In this document: in pieces, positions 43,852-54,508 of the stretch
Layout of the letters: each line of letters begins with the position of its first letter
How positions within the stretch are numbered: the first letter of the stretch is position 1
NCBI GenBank assembly: GCA_028023455.1
Contig: JAQFVV010000055.1
Coordinates: forward strand, 6,850,030-6,914,029
Length of the DNA stretch: 64,000 nucleotides
From: Epiperipatus broadwayi
Lineage: Eukaryota; Onychophora; Udeonychophora; Euonychophora; Peripatidae
Direction: 5' to 3'
Position numbers and translations under genes: made by a program
Notes under the pieces: model-generated
What the model was told of the DNA's origin: nothing
The model's input: only the letters and a program-made list of their open reading frames with translations
The model's database searches: none

Positions 43852-44212
43852 AAACATCACATGATCACTATCTCATACTAGCACATAATTGTTATTAAAC
43901 AATTCAAAACAAAGCAAAACTCTCCATATAGTAGTGCCATCTTGTGCTAACAAGAGCAATCAATGGATGCCAGAAGGCTTGTGCATAAAATCCCTATCTA
44001 GTGCATACTCATACAATATCCCCAGACTAGTTTCTGGCTTGTGGCCTTCATCAGTGAGGAGCCTTGGATCTGAGAGCACTGCACCTAAATCTTAGGATCT
44101 AATGCAACCCTGATTGGCATAGGGTGGCAATATTGTATGGAGAGTTTTGCCTTGTTTAGTAACAATTATGTGCTAGTATAAGAGATACTAATCAGGTGAT
44201 GTTCTACAACAG
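43852..44212. mobile_element. Palindromic hammerhead-repeat copy (E4, asymmetric)
   Basis: The outer ends AACATCACATGATCACTATC and its inverse (ATCAGGTGATGTTCT) mark about 43852-44212. The left arm is long and continues through the ribozyme block. The right arm is short (GGTGGCAATATTGTATGG to GAGTTTTGCC). So the fold point lies close to the outer end on one side, leaving a large one-sided loop that keeps the hammerhead. Confidence 0.85.
44019..44060 (-). ncRNA. Hammerhead ribozyme motif, best-preserved copy
   Basis: Minus strand, in order: TCCTCA, CTGATGA, stem II AGGC-CACAA-GCCA (three G-C pairs, A-A at the base), GAAAC, TA, GTC, TGGGGA. The flanking 6-mers form stem I with five Watson-Crick pairs and one G-U. 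The core boxes CUGAUGA, GAAA and the cleavage-site GUC are intact. Stem III is the self-complementary ACTAGT, so a single molecule could make only two pairs with a 2-nt loop while two molecules make six. That fits the minimal or dimeric type I hammerheads reported in Penelope-like elements and animal retrozymes. Activity is inferred only. Confidence 0.6.
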
Positions 44213-44229
44213 TTTTATAAAAAGTACTT

Positions 44230-44755
44230 TCTGGAATTAAAATAAGAAGGTAAGGGAACTAATGGAAACAAATGTAATGGATGAAATTAATCATAGAATT
44301 CAACTTGAATGGAGTCTTTTTCGTAGAAATACCTTAGTATTAAAAGGTAATATGCCTATCTGTTTAAAAAGGAAGATATTTAATGTGCTTTAGCAGTTTT
44401 AATGGATCTTAAACAGGAGAACAATACAGATGTATGTTAGATGCAACAAGAAGAGATCGAAAATTATATACATGGATGAGAGAACAAGCAAGTATCAGTT
44501 ACATCATTGAAAAGATTAAGAACTGAAATGGAGCTGAGTTATAATACTGATGGAAGAGATGATAGATAGGCACTTGAAATTTTAAATTGAATTCCAAAAG
44601 ACATAGAAAGAGATAGAGATGATTGGATGAATAAGAAAGTTTGCTAGTGTGGAGAAAAGAGGTTATGAGTCAGAGAAGCTGCATTAAATAAACTTGAACA
44701 GACTTTCATCCTGTATTTGATTGATAATCACCAAATATGATGATGAAGAAGAAAT
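44230..44755 (+). pseudogene. RTE LINE copy 2, part c (3' end)
   Basis: Matches copy 1 from about 11740: ATTAATCATAGAATTCAACT, TTAAAAGGTAATATGCCTAT, GATGCAACAAGAAGAGATCG, a degraded copy of the KLKWSW region, CTTTCATCCTGTATTTGATT and a GATGATGAAGAA tail. It contains numerous stops. Confidence 0.85.
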
Positions 44756-44939
44756 GTTTACCTATGAAATTTAAAATGTGTATGTCTTGGAAATAACTGA
44801 TTACTATAGAAATAACAAAATAAACATTAAATTATAAGTACATATGCTTAATTTGTATTCAAGATTTGTTAAATATACTGGAATTTTAAACACCTGTTTG
44901 ACATATCTACCCAACTGCCAATTCATTTAGAACAAGCAT

Positions 44940-45070
44940 TATTGTCATTGTTGAAAGAATTAAGAGGCTGAAGTGGAACTGAAAGTCTCAAATTAGATTG
45001 AAACATATAAGACCTAGAAAGAGACCACATATGAGATGGATGGATGGTTGAAAATGATGATGATTCAATA
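44940..45070 (+). pseudogene. Short RTE 3'-end fragment
   Basis: GAAAGAATTAAGAGGCTGAA, AGACCTAGAAAGAGACCACA and GAGATGGATGGATGG match the end of copies 1 and 2, and it finishes GATGATGATTC. It is a further truncated copy directly downstream of copy 2. Confidence 0.75.
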
Positions 45071-45079
45071 CATTTAATT

Positions 45080-46440
45080 TGGAAAATGTTAATGCATCAA
45101 TCACAACTTTGAATTGTGTTTGTCCTGTGAAATTAAACATAAGGCAGAGTCAATCGTAATCTCATTTCAAACTATACTTATTATCATCACTAGTTTAGAT
45201 AGGTAATATCACTAAATGAATATTTGTTTATATCTACTGTTTATAACAAAATACCCAAACTTTATTGAAATATGGAACATTCCATAGAGAGTGGTGTGGA
45301 CTAAAATTTCCAAAATTGTTAAGCCAGGTTTGACATTAGTATTATTTATTAATTGTAACACATTTTTTAAAATTAAAAACAAACTTTATTGATTACAAAT
45401 TATATAAAAATATTAACATATTTACAGTAGAATAAATTGATGTTCCATAGGCTAAAGTATGTTGAAATTGCAATTGCAACCATAATGGTACATGATGCAA
45501 TAAGTTGTTTAATTCCAATGAAGTGTGATCTGAAATTAAAGAGTGACATTTTCTAATATTATATAGTCATGATAATTCTGATATGAAGGTAATCATCATT
45601 CACACAAGAACTATGTGTATATTCATATATACATATAAGATGTATGGTGTTTGTGGGGTGATGTTATATCTGAAAGTGAATGTATGTGCATGTGTGCCAG
45701 GGGCATGCACATTATATTGGAAAGGTGCTTAGATTGGTTGAGCAATTTTGAATGGAAGAATGGGTCTTATACTTATGAAGATTAGTTGTGCTGATGGATG
45801 ATCAGTGCTTTCAGAGATTTTAATCTTAGTTGGGGTGGGGGGCACTGCAGAATTGGAATGTTTGGTTCACGATCAATTTGGTGGTGAAGAAAACACATTG
45901 TTGGGAGTAGATGGTTGTAGTGTGAACTGCATTGTCTGGTTATGGGAGTTGAGTGTGGGAGCTCTGGATGTGGGCTGCTATGTGAGTGGCTGATGGTCTG
46001 TCAGGGAAAGTCTTCTGTGGCACTTGGGAGTGTGTATGGGGATGCAGGTATGGTGACTTGCTAGATGAAGCTCCAGGAATGTAGATGTGCCATTGAACGA
46101 GTGCTTCAATCACCTCTACTTCACCTTAACCTTGTGGAAAAGCTTATTTCAGGACATACAAAAGTAAACTTAGGGACTTGCAACAGGTTGTATTGATGTA
46201 TAATATTATTTTGTAAGTCTTCAGGTTTATATATTATGTTTAGTAAGATATGTAACTAGAGTATGAATTATAACATATATAATTGTTAATAATTTATTAT
46301 CTTCATGTTTAACCCTCTGTAAATAAAACGTTGTTACCTTTAAATTACTTGCCAAGCCATTTCACATTATTCTTATTATTTTTTATTTAATTGTGTTTGC
46401 AACCCAGCAGGCAATAGAGTGCCATTGGACACCGCAAATA
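45080..46440. other. Spacer with a TG-rich segment, no gene recognised
   Basis: 45640-46080 is G/T-rich on the plus strand and GC-richer than its flanks. The 62-codon frame 45805-45993 there has no recognisable motif. The remainder is AT-rich without features. Confidence 0.4.
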
Positions 46441-46545
46441 TTCAATTATCAATGCTAAATACTAGTAACTCTCAATTTCAAAAGTCTGTATCATATGACT
46501 TGCGTGAATTGAGAATTTATTAGTATTTAACATTGCTAATTAAAT
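46439..46545. repeat. Short inverted repeat (about 29-bp arms)
   Basis: CAATGCTAAATACTAGTAAC with CTCAATTTC (46450-46479) is inverted as GAATTGAGAA-TTATTAGTATTTAACATTG (46505-46534). This could be a small MITE or a hairpin. Confidence 0.55.
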
Positions 46546-46817
46546 ATTAAAGAACGACATTTGTTTGAAGGATGATTACCTTCTATGAGAATTACAGTTT
46601 GATACTGCACTAATATAAGATTATTTACATAATCATGGTAACTAAATTGAAAAAGATTCCAGATATTTGTTTCCCAAGAGTGAAATCTGATTGTTAGTGG
46701 AAATAAAAGTTTAAGCTATTAGAGAACACAACTGGGGTAGATTGTTGATTGCCAAGTTTTGGCCATGATGTTCCCGGATAAAAAAATTTAACATTCTAAT
46801 GGAATACAACACATACA

Positions 46818-47125
46818 CATATTAAAACAGGCAAAACTCACTATACGTATGCCACACACAGCAAGCTAGAATAATCAATGGATGCCAGAAGGCTTGTGCA
46901 TAAAATCCCCATCTAGTGCCTACTCATCCAATATCCCCAGACTAGTTTCTGTCTTGTGGCCTTCGTCAATGAGAAGCCTTGGATTGGGATTTTATGCACA
47001 AGCCTTCTGGCATCCATTGATTACTCTAGCTTGCTGTGTGTGGCATATGTATAGTGAGTTTTGCCTGTTTTAATAACAGTTATACACAAGCATAAGAGAT
47101 GGTGGTTATGTGATGTTTATTTACA
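46818..47125. mobile_element. Palindromic hammerhead-repeat copy (E5)
   Basis: Arms run from ATTAAAACAGGCAAAACTC to AAAATCCC and back from GGGATTTTATGCACAAGCC to GTTTTGCCTGTTTTAAT. The loop (about 46912-46989) retains one minus-strand ribozyme block with a damaged core (TTGACGA). The arms are almost perfect inverses, with shared variants such as CACTATACGTATG/CATATGTATAGTG. So the duplication happened after this copy had diverged from the family. Confidence 0.85.
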
Positions 47126-47340
47126 TACCCATATGTATGCATTGTGTATGTAATGGTAATGATGAGGATTATACTATGTACATATATTATAGCATACGTA
47201 TAGTGAGTTTTGCCTGTTTTAATAACAGTTATACACAAGCATAAGAGATGGTGGTTATGTGATGTTTATTTACATACACATATGTATGCATTGTGTATGT
47301 AATGGTAATGACGAGGATTATACTATGTACATATATTATA
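47043..47340. repeat. 149-bp tandem duplication
   Basis: GCATATGTATAGTGAG (47043) recurs as GCATACGTATAGTGAG (47192). The two units are almost identical to their ends at 47191 and 47340. The unit includes the outer end of palindrome E5 plus its flank. Confidence 0.9.
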
Positions 47341-47719
47341 CCAGTTGCTTCTTTATCTTCTTCAGATCACTGAGGGTGCCATTAAAAGTAAAATTAGAGA
47401 TTTTAAAAATATAACTGCATATGTGCGCTATAACATTTAAAACTTTCAAACTTTATAAAAATAAAAGCTAGCTTTAATTTTGTGATGAAACTTTTAAAGC
47501 AGATAAAACATGGTTTAACTGCCCTATCACACCCTTCCCCCACAAAAAAGAAAAGCATTTTGCTATTTTTTTTAAAAATCTTTAAGCATTTAACCCCCCC
47601 CCCTCAGAAACCCAGTCTAACATTTGCCCTGCACACTATCTAAAAGAATATTTTATTTTACTCCTCATATTCCTATAAACAAATCTCTCTTTTTTTTACT
47701 TTAAAAGTCTGACCAATTA

Positions 47720-48970
47720 CTATAAATCTAACCTCTGTCAGGCGGTTCCTTCTTTTTAAATGTTTGATCACTATGGTGGTCCATCCTAACTTGTCTATAG
47801 GATCTCTGGCTATGCAACCATAATCTTGCCATTTCTTTAATCGAGTGGTTGCTACCGCTCAACATCAGTTGTTATACTGTATATGGCATTATATTGGATG
47901 GTCCATATGATCTGCTCATCTGAGAAAGGAAATGTTGTTAGCAATCTTAATTTTGCCACCTGCCTGAAAAAATTGTGTATGGGTTTCACCACAGATAATA
48001 GAATATTTCTCCTGGGATACCCTGTAGAGTATTCCATCTTATCTGGCTTCACTCCAGGACATCCTCAAAATGGCACATCTACTTCTTGAAGGTATGCAGT
48101 TTGGCATATAAGATTTGCCATCAATCTGAGGCTGTTTTCTGGAAGTGGCTACTGGTGACTGTAACTTTATCACCTTCTGGACAGTCTTGAACTCGAAACA
48201 AACTGGCTAAACTTTCTAAATGATTTAATGGGATTTCCCCCACCTCTGCTTTGAACGTTTCTATTAAGAATTGCTTCTCCAAGAATCTGCTGGTTGGTCC
48301 CTCCTGCCTTTTATTTCATGACTCTTTATACTCATTGATTTCAGAAGAGAAGCCTCCATATTTCCTTTCTATTCCTGCTAACCTATATTCAAGGCCCTTG
48401 GTTATCCCAACACATATCTATTGTACTTCAGATTTTAAAGTATCTTTATAATCTTCTATATCAATAAACACCTCTAACTTTCTTACCATGTCATCTATGC
48501 CCTGCACTATTTCCTTCTGAATCTCTCCTTTCGTTAGTATATCTAAATCCTCTTGTATTATACATTTTCTCCATATTTGTCCACTGCTGGCACATCTCTT
48601 CTACTTGAACTACTTTCATTTCTATGTTACCAGACCTAACACTATCTTATTCTAACTCATCTTTCATACATTCTTTTACTATCTCAACTTCCTGAATTTC
48701 TTTACTCAGATTTCTTTTTATGGTTTCTATAGCTCCCTAATTTTTTCAACTTTCCCATTATTTCTTGTTTCACTCCCTTTATTTACTTTATCATTTCAGC
48801 CTTAAACTCCTCCAACATTACTCTATTTTCTTCCTTCATTGCCTTCTGACTTTGTTTTATTTCTTTATTTTCTTGATGCATTTCTCTCATCATATCCACC
48901 ATCAACTTCATCATCATCTGGGTCTCTGACACTTCTTTTCCCTTTTCCACAATTTGAGGATTTTGGAAAC
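47720..48970 (-). pseudogene. gag: gag remnant of the decayed LTR element
   Basis: On the minus strand PIHNFFRQVAKLRLLTTFPF aligns with TYAKFFYRQVSKLKALTAFP of the intact gag. Next to it are SDEQIIWTIQYN and an N-terminal part PQIVE followed by a Met-rich coiled-coil start (MMMKLMVDMMREMHQENKEI). Many stops. The PQIVE match shows that the gag frame of both elements extends upstream of the first Met of the better copy. Confidence 0.75.
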
Positions 48971-49929
48971 AGGGCTTTCTTCCAAGACTACCCCATTATC
49001 AATTTCTACATTGGCTTCCATTTTTGCAAACATGACTAAATCCACCATTTTGATATTTATTAATCTTTTATTTTCAGTTTTACAAAAAGTATAACTTCTT
49101 AATATTTTTTTTTTAAACTTTCTTACATTCAAAATAAATCCAAAGGGGGGGAAACACTATTTAACTATTTATTTATTTTTATTTGAAAAAGACTTCTTAA
49201 TATTTATTTATTTTACTCTTTTGCTTTCGTTCAAAAAAAAAAAGCAAAAGAAAAACGCTATTTCACTGTTTATTTACTTTTATCATATTAAAAAGCTGAA
49301 CCCCTACTCCAAACTGCCTCAACAATACATACCAACTAACACAAACTGATCTCCAATATTTAAATCTTGCCTCCTACACCTAAAATATTTCTCAATTGTC
49401 TGAACAAAATCTCATATGGGTTTTTAATTCGAAGCCCTATGTTGGCTGCACTAAAATTTTAATATTTCTTGTACTGTTCGCTTCTTCACTTCTTTAGCTT
49501 TAGATCCACGAGGACACCACTAAGTCACTTACTACCTAGAAAGTTTAATTTATGGTGATCAAAAGTTGATGATGATGATAACTGCTACCAGCTAAACCCA
49601 GGGAGAGAAAGATATCTTTAACATTGTTCAGACAATTGAGAAAAGAACACAAAGACAAACGTCAGCCAAAATAATTTGGAATAACTTCATAATTTATTAC
49701 ATTAAAAAAAAATTAAATCTTAAGCACACGAAAGTATACGATTTGACCTAGATTTCTCTAGCATATTTATGAAAGAGTTTACATGAGTTTTGGAAACATT
49801 AAATACTCTGGCAGATAAGTTCATTTTCTGACCTATAATTTAAAAAGTGGGATTTATACTATCTTCCTGCTAGCGGTTTATAAAAACCAATTCCAGTTTC
49901 CCTATTTAGAGACTTCAAAAATAAAGTGG

Positions 49930-50107
49930 TCTTGAAGGGAATACAACAAAACAGTGCAGGTGAACTTTCCTTGGCCCAGAGTAACACATTGGGACCAAGA
50001 ATGTCATATGTCTGCAGATCTTGAAGGGAATACAACAAAACAGTGCAGGTAAACTTTCCTTGGCCCAGAGTAACACATCGGGACCAAGAATGTCATATGT
50101 CTGCAGA
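49930..50107. repeat. 89-bp tandem duplication inside the decayed LTR
   Basis: Two units starting TCTTGAAGGGAATACAACAA at 49930 and 50019 differ by only a few bases and end TATGTCTGCAGA. Confidence 0.9.
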
Positions 50108-51804
50108 ACAGCTCATGATTTACCACGTTCAAGGTTATCAAGGCTGACCTAATACAAGATTATGAAAATAGAATAAGAAAAGATTACAATTTGTAATCTT
50201 AAATAGAAGAAACAAAATCTCCAATTTAGGAAAAACAGAACACTATACTTGATAAACTGCCAGCCAAAAGATTTTCAGTCTGCAGGAAATGCAAACCAAG
50301 CTTATCTAAATTAATTACAGTATAATAAGAGGGACAGGTGAGTTAAAAGAAAATTATGAATGGCTTCCAAAGAATTTATTAAGGCTTAGTAATATAAGAA
50401 GAGAACACGAAGCATATAAAATAGAAACTTACAATATACTCTCAGATAAATAAATTTTAAAAACAAATATGGAGTCTTAAAATGAAGAATCCACTATATA
50501 CACTAGAAAGAAAATACATAAGACAATTAAAAGCATTAAAGAAATATTCAATATTTATAATAAATACAGGATTATTTAAGATTAAGCTGAGACTATGACA
50601 GAGATTTAAACTCTGGTTAGAATATGAAATTTTTTTACCTCGAGGCATAAGGTTAGATCTGGTAGATGTCTTTCAGCAGTGCATACAATTTATTTCAACT
50701 TTAAAATTCCAATGAAGATTTTGATTTCCATCCATATGTTCAGGAGTCTGGAGGCAATCTTTGAATAAATTCTGGACTAGGTTTTTAAAATATGGTCTCA
50801 AAGGCACAGAATGAAGCTTCAGGGTTCATCTTGGGATGATTTAGCATGGCATGTTGTTAAGATTTCTCATAGCATATATTTTTGGCATTCTGCATGGACA
50901 ATCACTATTAAGCAAAAAGTAGTCAGCAATATGCTAACAGCAGAATTTCCCATGTAGCAGACAGCAAAAATATAGTATCAGCAATGGTGATACAAAGAAG
51001 TGGACAACAATTTTTAAATCTAAGGTGGCACAGCAATCTGAATAGGTACCACTAGAAGAATAGTAAGAATCAGAGGAAGAATACTTATAACAAGCAGCAT
51101 ACTAATAATAATCAGAAGAATAAATCAGTCTATAATCTGGGCTGTTTATGTGAACTGTTATCTCCCGTGTCATCTTTAATTAGAAGTTTTTGTCCAGATC
51201 AAATCTCTATCTCCTGCTTAATCTTAATTAAAGTAAATGCAAAAATAAGTTTCAGCTTTTAAAAAATAAATTAAAAATAGATTACAATTGAAAATAAAAG
51301 AAACAGGAAGGCAATTAAAACTTTCCAAAATTAAAAGGCTTTTTCAAAAAGGATTAAAACTTTTAAATTAGAATGTTTTTACAAAAGATAAAATAAAAAA
51401 TAAGTGTCAAAAGAAACTTATTTTTAAACTAAAAAGTAAAATTTGAGAATTTAAAAATAGAACTGTGTATGTGCGCTATAACATATAAAACTTGCAAATA
51501 TTTTTCTTTCAAAACTTTATAAAAATAAAAGTTAGCTTTAATTTTGAGATAAAACATTTGAAGTGGATAAAGCATCCGGTTCAATATATTGTAAACAACA
51601 GTTGCACTGTAGACAAATCAACCAAGCAGAATTCAAAGTTGTGTGTTTCTCATGTTGTGCTTACATTAGGTGAAGACTAATATCCACCTTTATAGCATCA
51701 GGTGGTTGTTTAACACTATTGTATTGCAATGAATGTATATAATCAAGCAAATTTTAAATATTTTTATAAGCACCCCTTCTTTCATTAGTTCACACCCCTT
51801 CTTC

Positions 51805-51960
51805 CATTAGTTCAAAATTCTTTATGTCACAACTATCGGCTAGTGCATAAAAGTTCCAGATGACCCTGAATAATTCTGCTCCCATTAGTCAAAATTCTTT
51901 ATGTCACAACTATTGGCCAATGCATAGAAGTTCCAGACCATCTTGAATAACTTTTGCTCA
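51805..51960. repeat. 78-bp tandem duplication
   Basis: CATTAGTTCAAAATTCTTTA with ATGTCACAACTATCGGCTA (51805) recurs at 51883 with several substitutions. The family is unknown. Confidence 0.8.
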
Positions 51961-52571
51961 CAAATTTATTTGTAATGTGGTATTTACTATTCCAAACATT
52001 TTATTCAATAACATAGAGTTTATTTCATTCAGTAAAATGTTTTATAAGTACAAAATTAGCAGCAAACCTACAAAAATTTATAAGATTTTCTAATTGCTCA
52101 ACAATCTTTGCAATAAATGCTTAGCCAGAGAAAGCATTTTAAATATCTCTATCAGAAAACCACACTCAAAACCCTGAGCAATGGTTTTGTGCTTTGGCAC
52201 TCCTCAGAGAGGCGCTAGGATAGTTTCAGACACTAGATCTAAAAATACTAACCCAAAGCCAGCATTTATCTAAGACTTAACTATCAGACACTTAAATGTC
52301 TTCAAACCCAGCTATCTAACTCAAATAGCTATATGGGGCTGACAGATCTTCAGCCAAACCATATATTAGTAGTTTTAGCTCTTTGTTTATATTTTACAAG
52401 CTTAAAAAAGGGGGGTCATGTGATATATGACTCTATTTTTTATTTTATAGAATTGTTTTACTGAGTAATAAAATGAAAATTATTGATTCAATAATAAAAG
52501 AGATAAAAATTTAGAAGAAATCCTTTTTTTCACATAAATGCACTCACTCACTAAAAAAATAATTTTTTTTC

Positions 52572-52744
52572 AGCTTTCACAAATAAAAGCAGGGGGCGCT
52601 CATATTTATAACTAGAAATGTTACTATGGTAATTCACAAGTCAAATTTCAACACATCTTTTAAATAAATTTGCAATTAATACTCATTTTTAATGCCAATC
52701 TATTCGGCAACATGAGCGCCACCATGCTTTTATTTGTGAAAGCT
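52572..52744. mobile_element. MITE-like element with about 32-bp terminal inverted repeats
   Basis: AGCTTTCACAAATAAAAGC-AGGGGGCGCTCAT (52572-52603) is inverted at 52712-52744 with few mismatches. Total length is 173 bp with no coding. T runs flank both ends, so a target duplication cannot be told apart. Confidence 0.8.
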
Positions 52745-52861
52745 CAAGAATTTTTTTTTTTTACTTTTTAAAGAATTTATACGAATAATTCTTTAAAATT
52801 TCTTTTTATGGTTTTATTTTTTGATTTATAGTTTTTCGTTTATATATGTTGGAAATAGAAT

Positions 52862-53645
52862 AATAAAATATATGAGTTGCAGATAATAGGACTCTTATAG
52901 CGAGGAAGAAATGTGTTTCAAAATGTGTTGAATAAATTGGAAAAATGTGTGGAATATGGAATGAAGATTAATGTTGACAAGACAGTGTTTATGGATAGAA
53001 AGGAATGTAAAAAGACTGCAAGTTGAAATTCATAATATAGTTCAGCAGGTAGAGAGATTTAGATATATGGGTACTTAGTTGAATGATGATGGAAGAAGTT
53101 AAGACAAAGTTAAAAGAATAGCATTGACTAAGGAGACATTTACTAAGAGAAAGAAAGTATTTTGTGCATCTTTGAAGGGACAATTAAGGAAAAGATTAAT
53201 TAAATGGTATGTGTGGAGTGTATATTGTGTGGTTGTGAAACATGGACACTGAATAATAAAATTAGGAATGAATTAGAAGCCTTTGAGATGTGGTTATGTA
53301 GAAAGATGGAAAAAATCAATTGGATGGTTAAAATAAATGAAGTTTTAAAAAGAGTAAACAAACAAAAAAAAAGAAGTGATTGAGGAAATTAGAGATAGAG
53401 AGAGAAACTGGATTAGACATATTAAGAAGGAAGTATAGTTTAATGAAAGATGTTTAGGAGGAAATGATGGGTGGAAACAAAAAGAAAGGATGGAAAAAAT
53501 TGATATTGCTGGATGATGTAACATAGGCAAAAAATATGTGGAATTGAAGAACTGGGAATGAAGAAATGGAAGAATTTGTGATCTGACTGCTCTCTAGACA
53601 TGTCCACAGGACAGAATACTATTGATTGATTGATATGTAACATCT
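52862..53645 (+). pseudogene. LINE reverse-transcriptase remnant (non-RTE family)
   Basis: Forward frames give a continuous but broken RT C-terminal half: VLNKLEKCVEYGMKINVDKT, VQQVERFRYMGT-LNDDGR, KVKRIALTKETFTKRKKVFC, KGQLRKRLIKWYVWSV, CETWTLNNK, EAFEMWLCRKMEKINWM and NEVLKRV, then RDRERNWIRHIKK. This order is characteristic of a widespread metazoan LINE protein (GM-INVKKTK, F-YLGS, LVWSVALYG-ETWTL, FEMW-WRRM-KI-W). The 5' half is absent. The element seems to end at ATTGATTGATTGATA, a short simple repeat. At least four frameshifts make it dead. Confidence 0.88.
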
Positions 53646-54038
53646 GATTTTATATTAAATTTTTAATATTAAATATACAGGCACTTGGTCAAAAGTTATG
53701 GATATAAAAATTAGAGGTTGTTTAGTTGAAAATTCTATTAATTAGGTAGTTAATAGAGTTTTTTTTTTGTAAAATTGAGTCTGTTGTAAGTTCTCAATAT
53801 GGTTTTGTAAGAGATGGCTTACAACTAGCCTTCATACCTGTGCCAATTTCTTTTACAATGTTATGAATTCAGACCAAGTGGTAGGCCAATAAAATATCTT
53901 ATATACTTGCTTATACAAATATAGTATTTACTTATATACATATAGTATATACATATATAAACATACATATAAACTAATATGTTTGAGAAATTATTTTTTT
54001 ATTTATTGTGAGAAAGCAAATAAATTTGTTGTCTACAT

Positions 54039-54040
<2 letters not shown>

Positions 54041-54124
<84 letters not shown>
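54041..54124. repeat. (AT)42 microsatellite
   Basis: 84 bp of uninterrupted AT dinucleotides. The open frames across it on both strands are artefacts. Confidence 0.98.
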
Positions 54125-54127
<3 letters not shown>

Positions 54128-54461
54128 AACCTAGTGTTATTGACACTTGGTTTACTTGGCATTATTTCTGCAGGAAAACAATGCTATTCTTTAAAGAAAT
54201 AAAAAGATAAAATAACAATAGTAATAATTGATTAATAAAGTATGCTATTCACTCACTTTGGCATGTTTTGGGTGAATAACTAATAGATTTAATAACTCAA
54301 TGTCATTTTTAAAGAGAGAACATGAATAATTTAATTGAGATATTAATAATTAGAGCAAATTAATATGGTATAAAAGCTAAACAGTAATTGATTTTGGATG
54401 GGTAGAGAGGAGAGTGGATGAGTGTCTTATCATAAAGCACAATAACTTCTGGTAATTTCTT

Positions 54462-54466
<5 letters not shown>

Positions 54467-54502
<36 letters not shown>
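54467..54502. repeat. Poly(A) run, 36 nt
   Basis: 36 consecutive A. It could be the tail of a retroposed sequence lying to its left, but no element was recognised there. Confidence 0.95.

Positions 54503-54508
<6 letters not shown>

Larger units (their letters stand above)
47340..51590 (-). mobile_element. Decayed LTR retrotransposon related to the gag-only element
   Basis: Colinear with the 22.5-28 kb element. A gag remnant lies at 47720-48960 (minus). A primer-site remnant lies at about 49430-49450 (GCCCTATGTTGGCTGCA versus GCCCCATGTTGGGCGCCA). A purine tract remnant lies near 47530 (CCCTTCCCCCAC on plus). LTR ends are recognised by shared words: GTGCGCTATAACAT, AACTTTATAAAAATAAAAGYTAGC near 47425 and 51470-51540, and GCTTCTT...GATC-CGAGG near 47345 and 49480. 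The downstream (left) LTR is reduced to about 190 bp, while the right one spans about 49455-51590. Confidence 0.7.

Noticed and set aside
43568-44212. Interpreting the hammerhead-family palindromes as ordinary MITEs
   Set aside because: Outer ends are constant but inner breakpoints differ from copy to copy, and no constant target duplication was seen. Kept as an alternative only.
45805-45993. 62-codon frame rich in G, V, E
   Set aside because: Lies in a TG-rich skewed segment and has no motif or conserved neighbour.
53974-54202. Open frames on both strands with poly(YI)
   Set aside because: Translation of the (AT)42 microsatellite.
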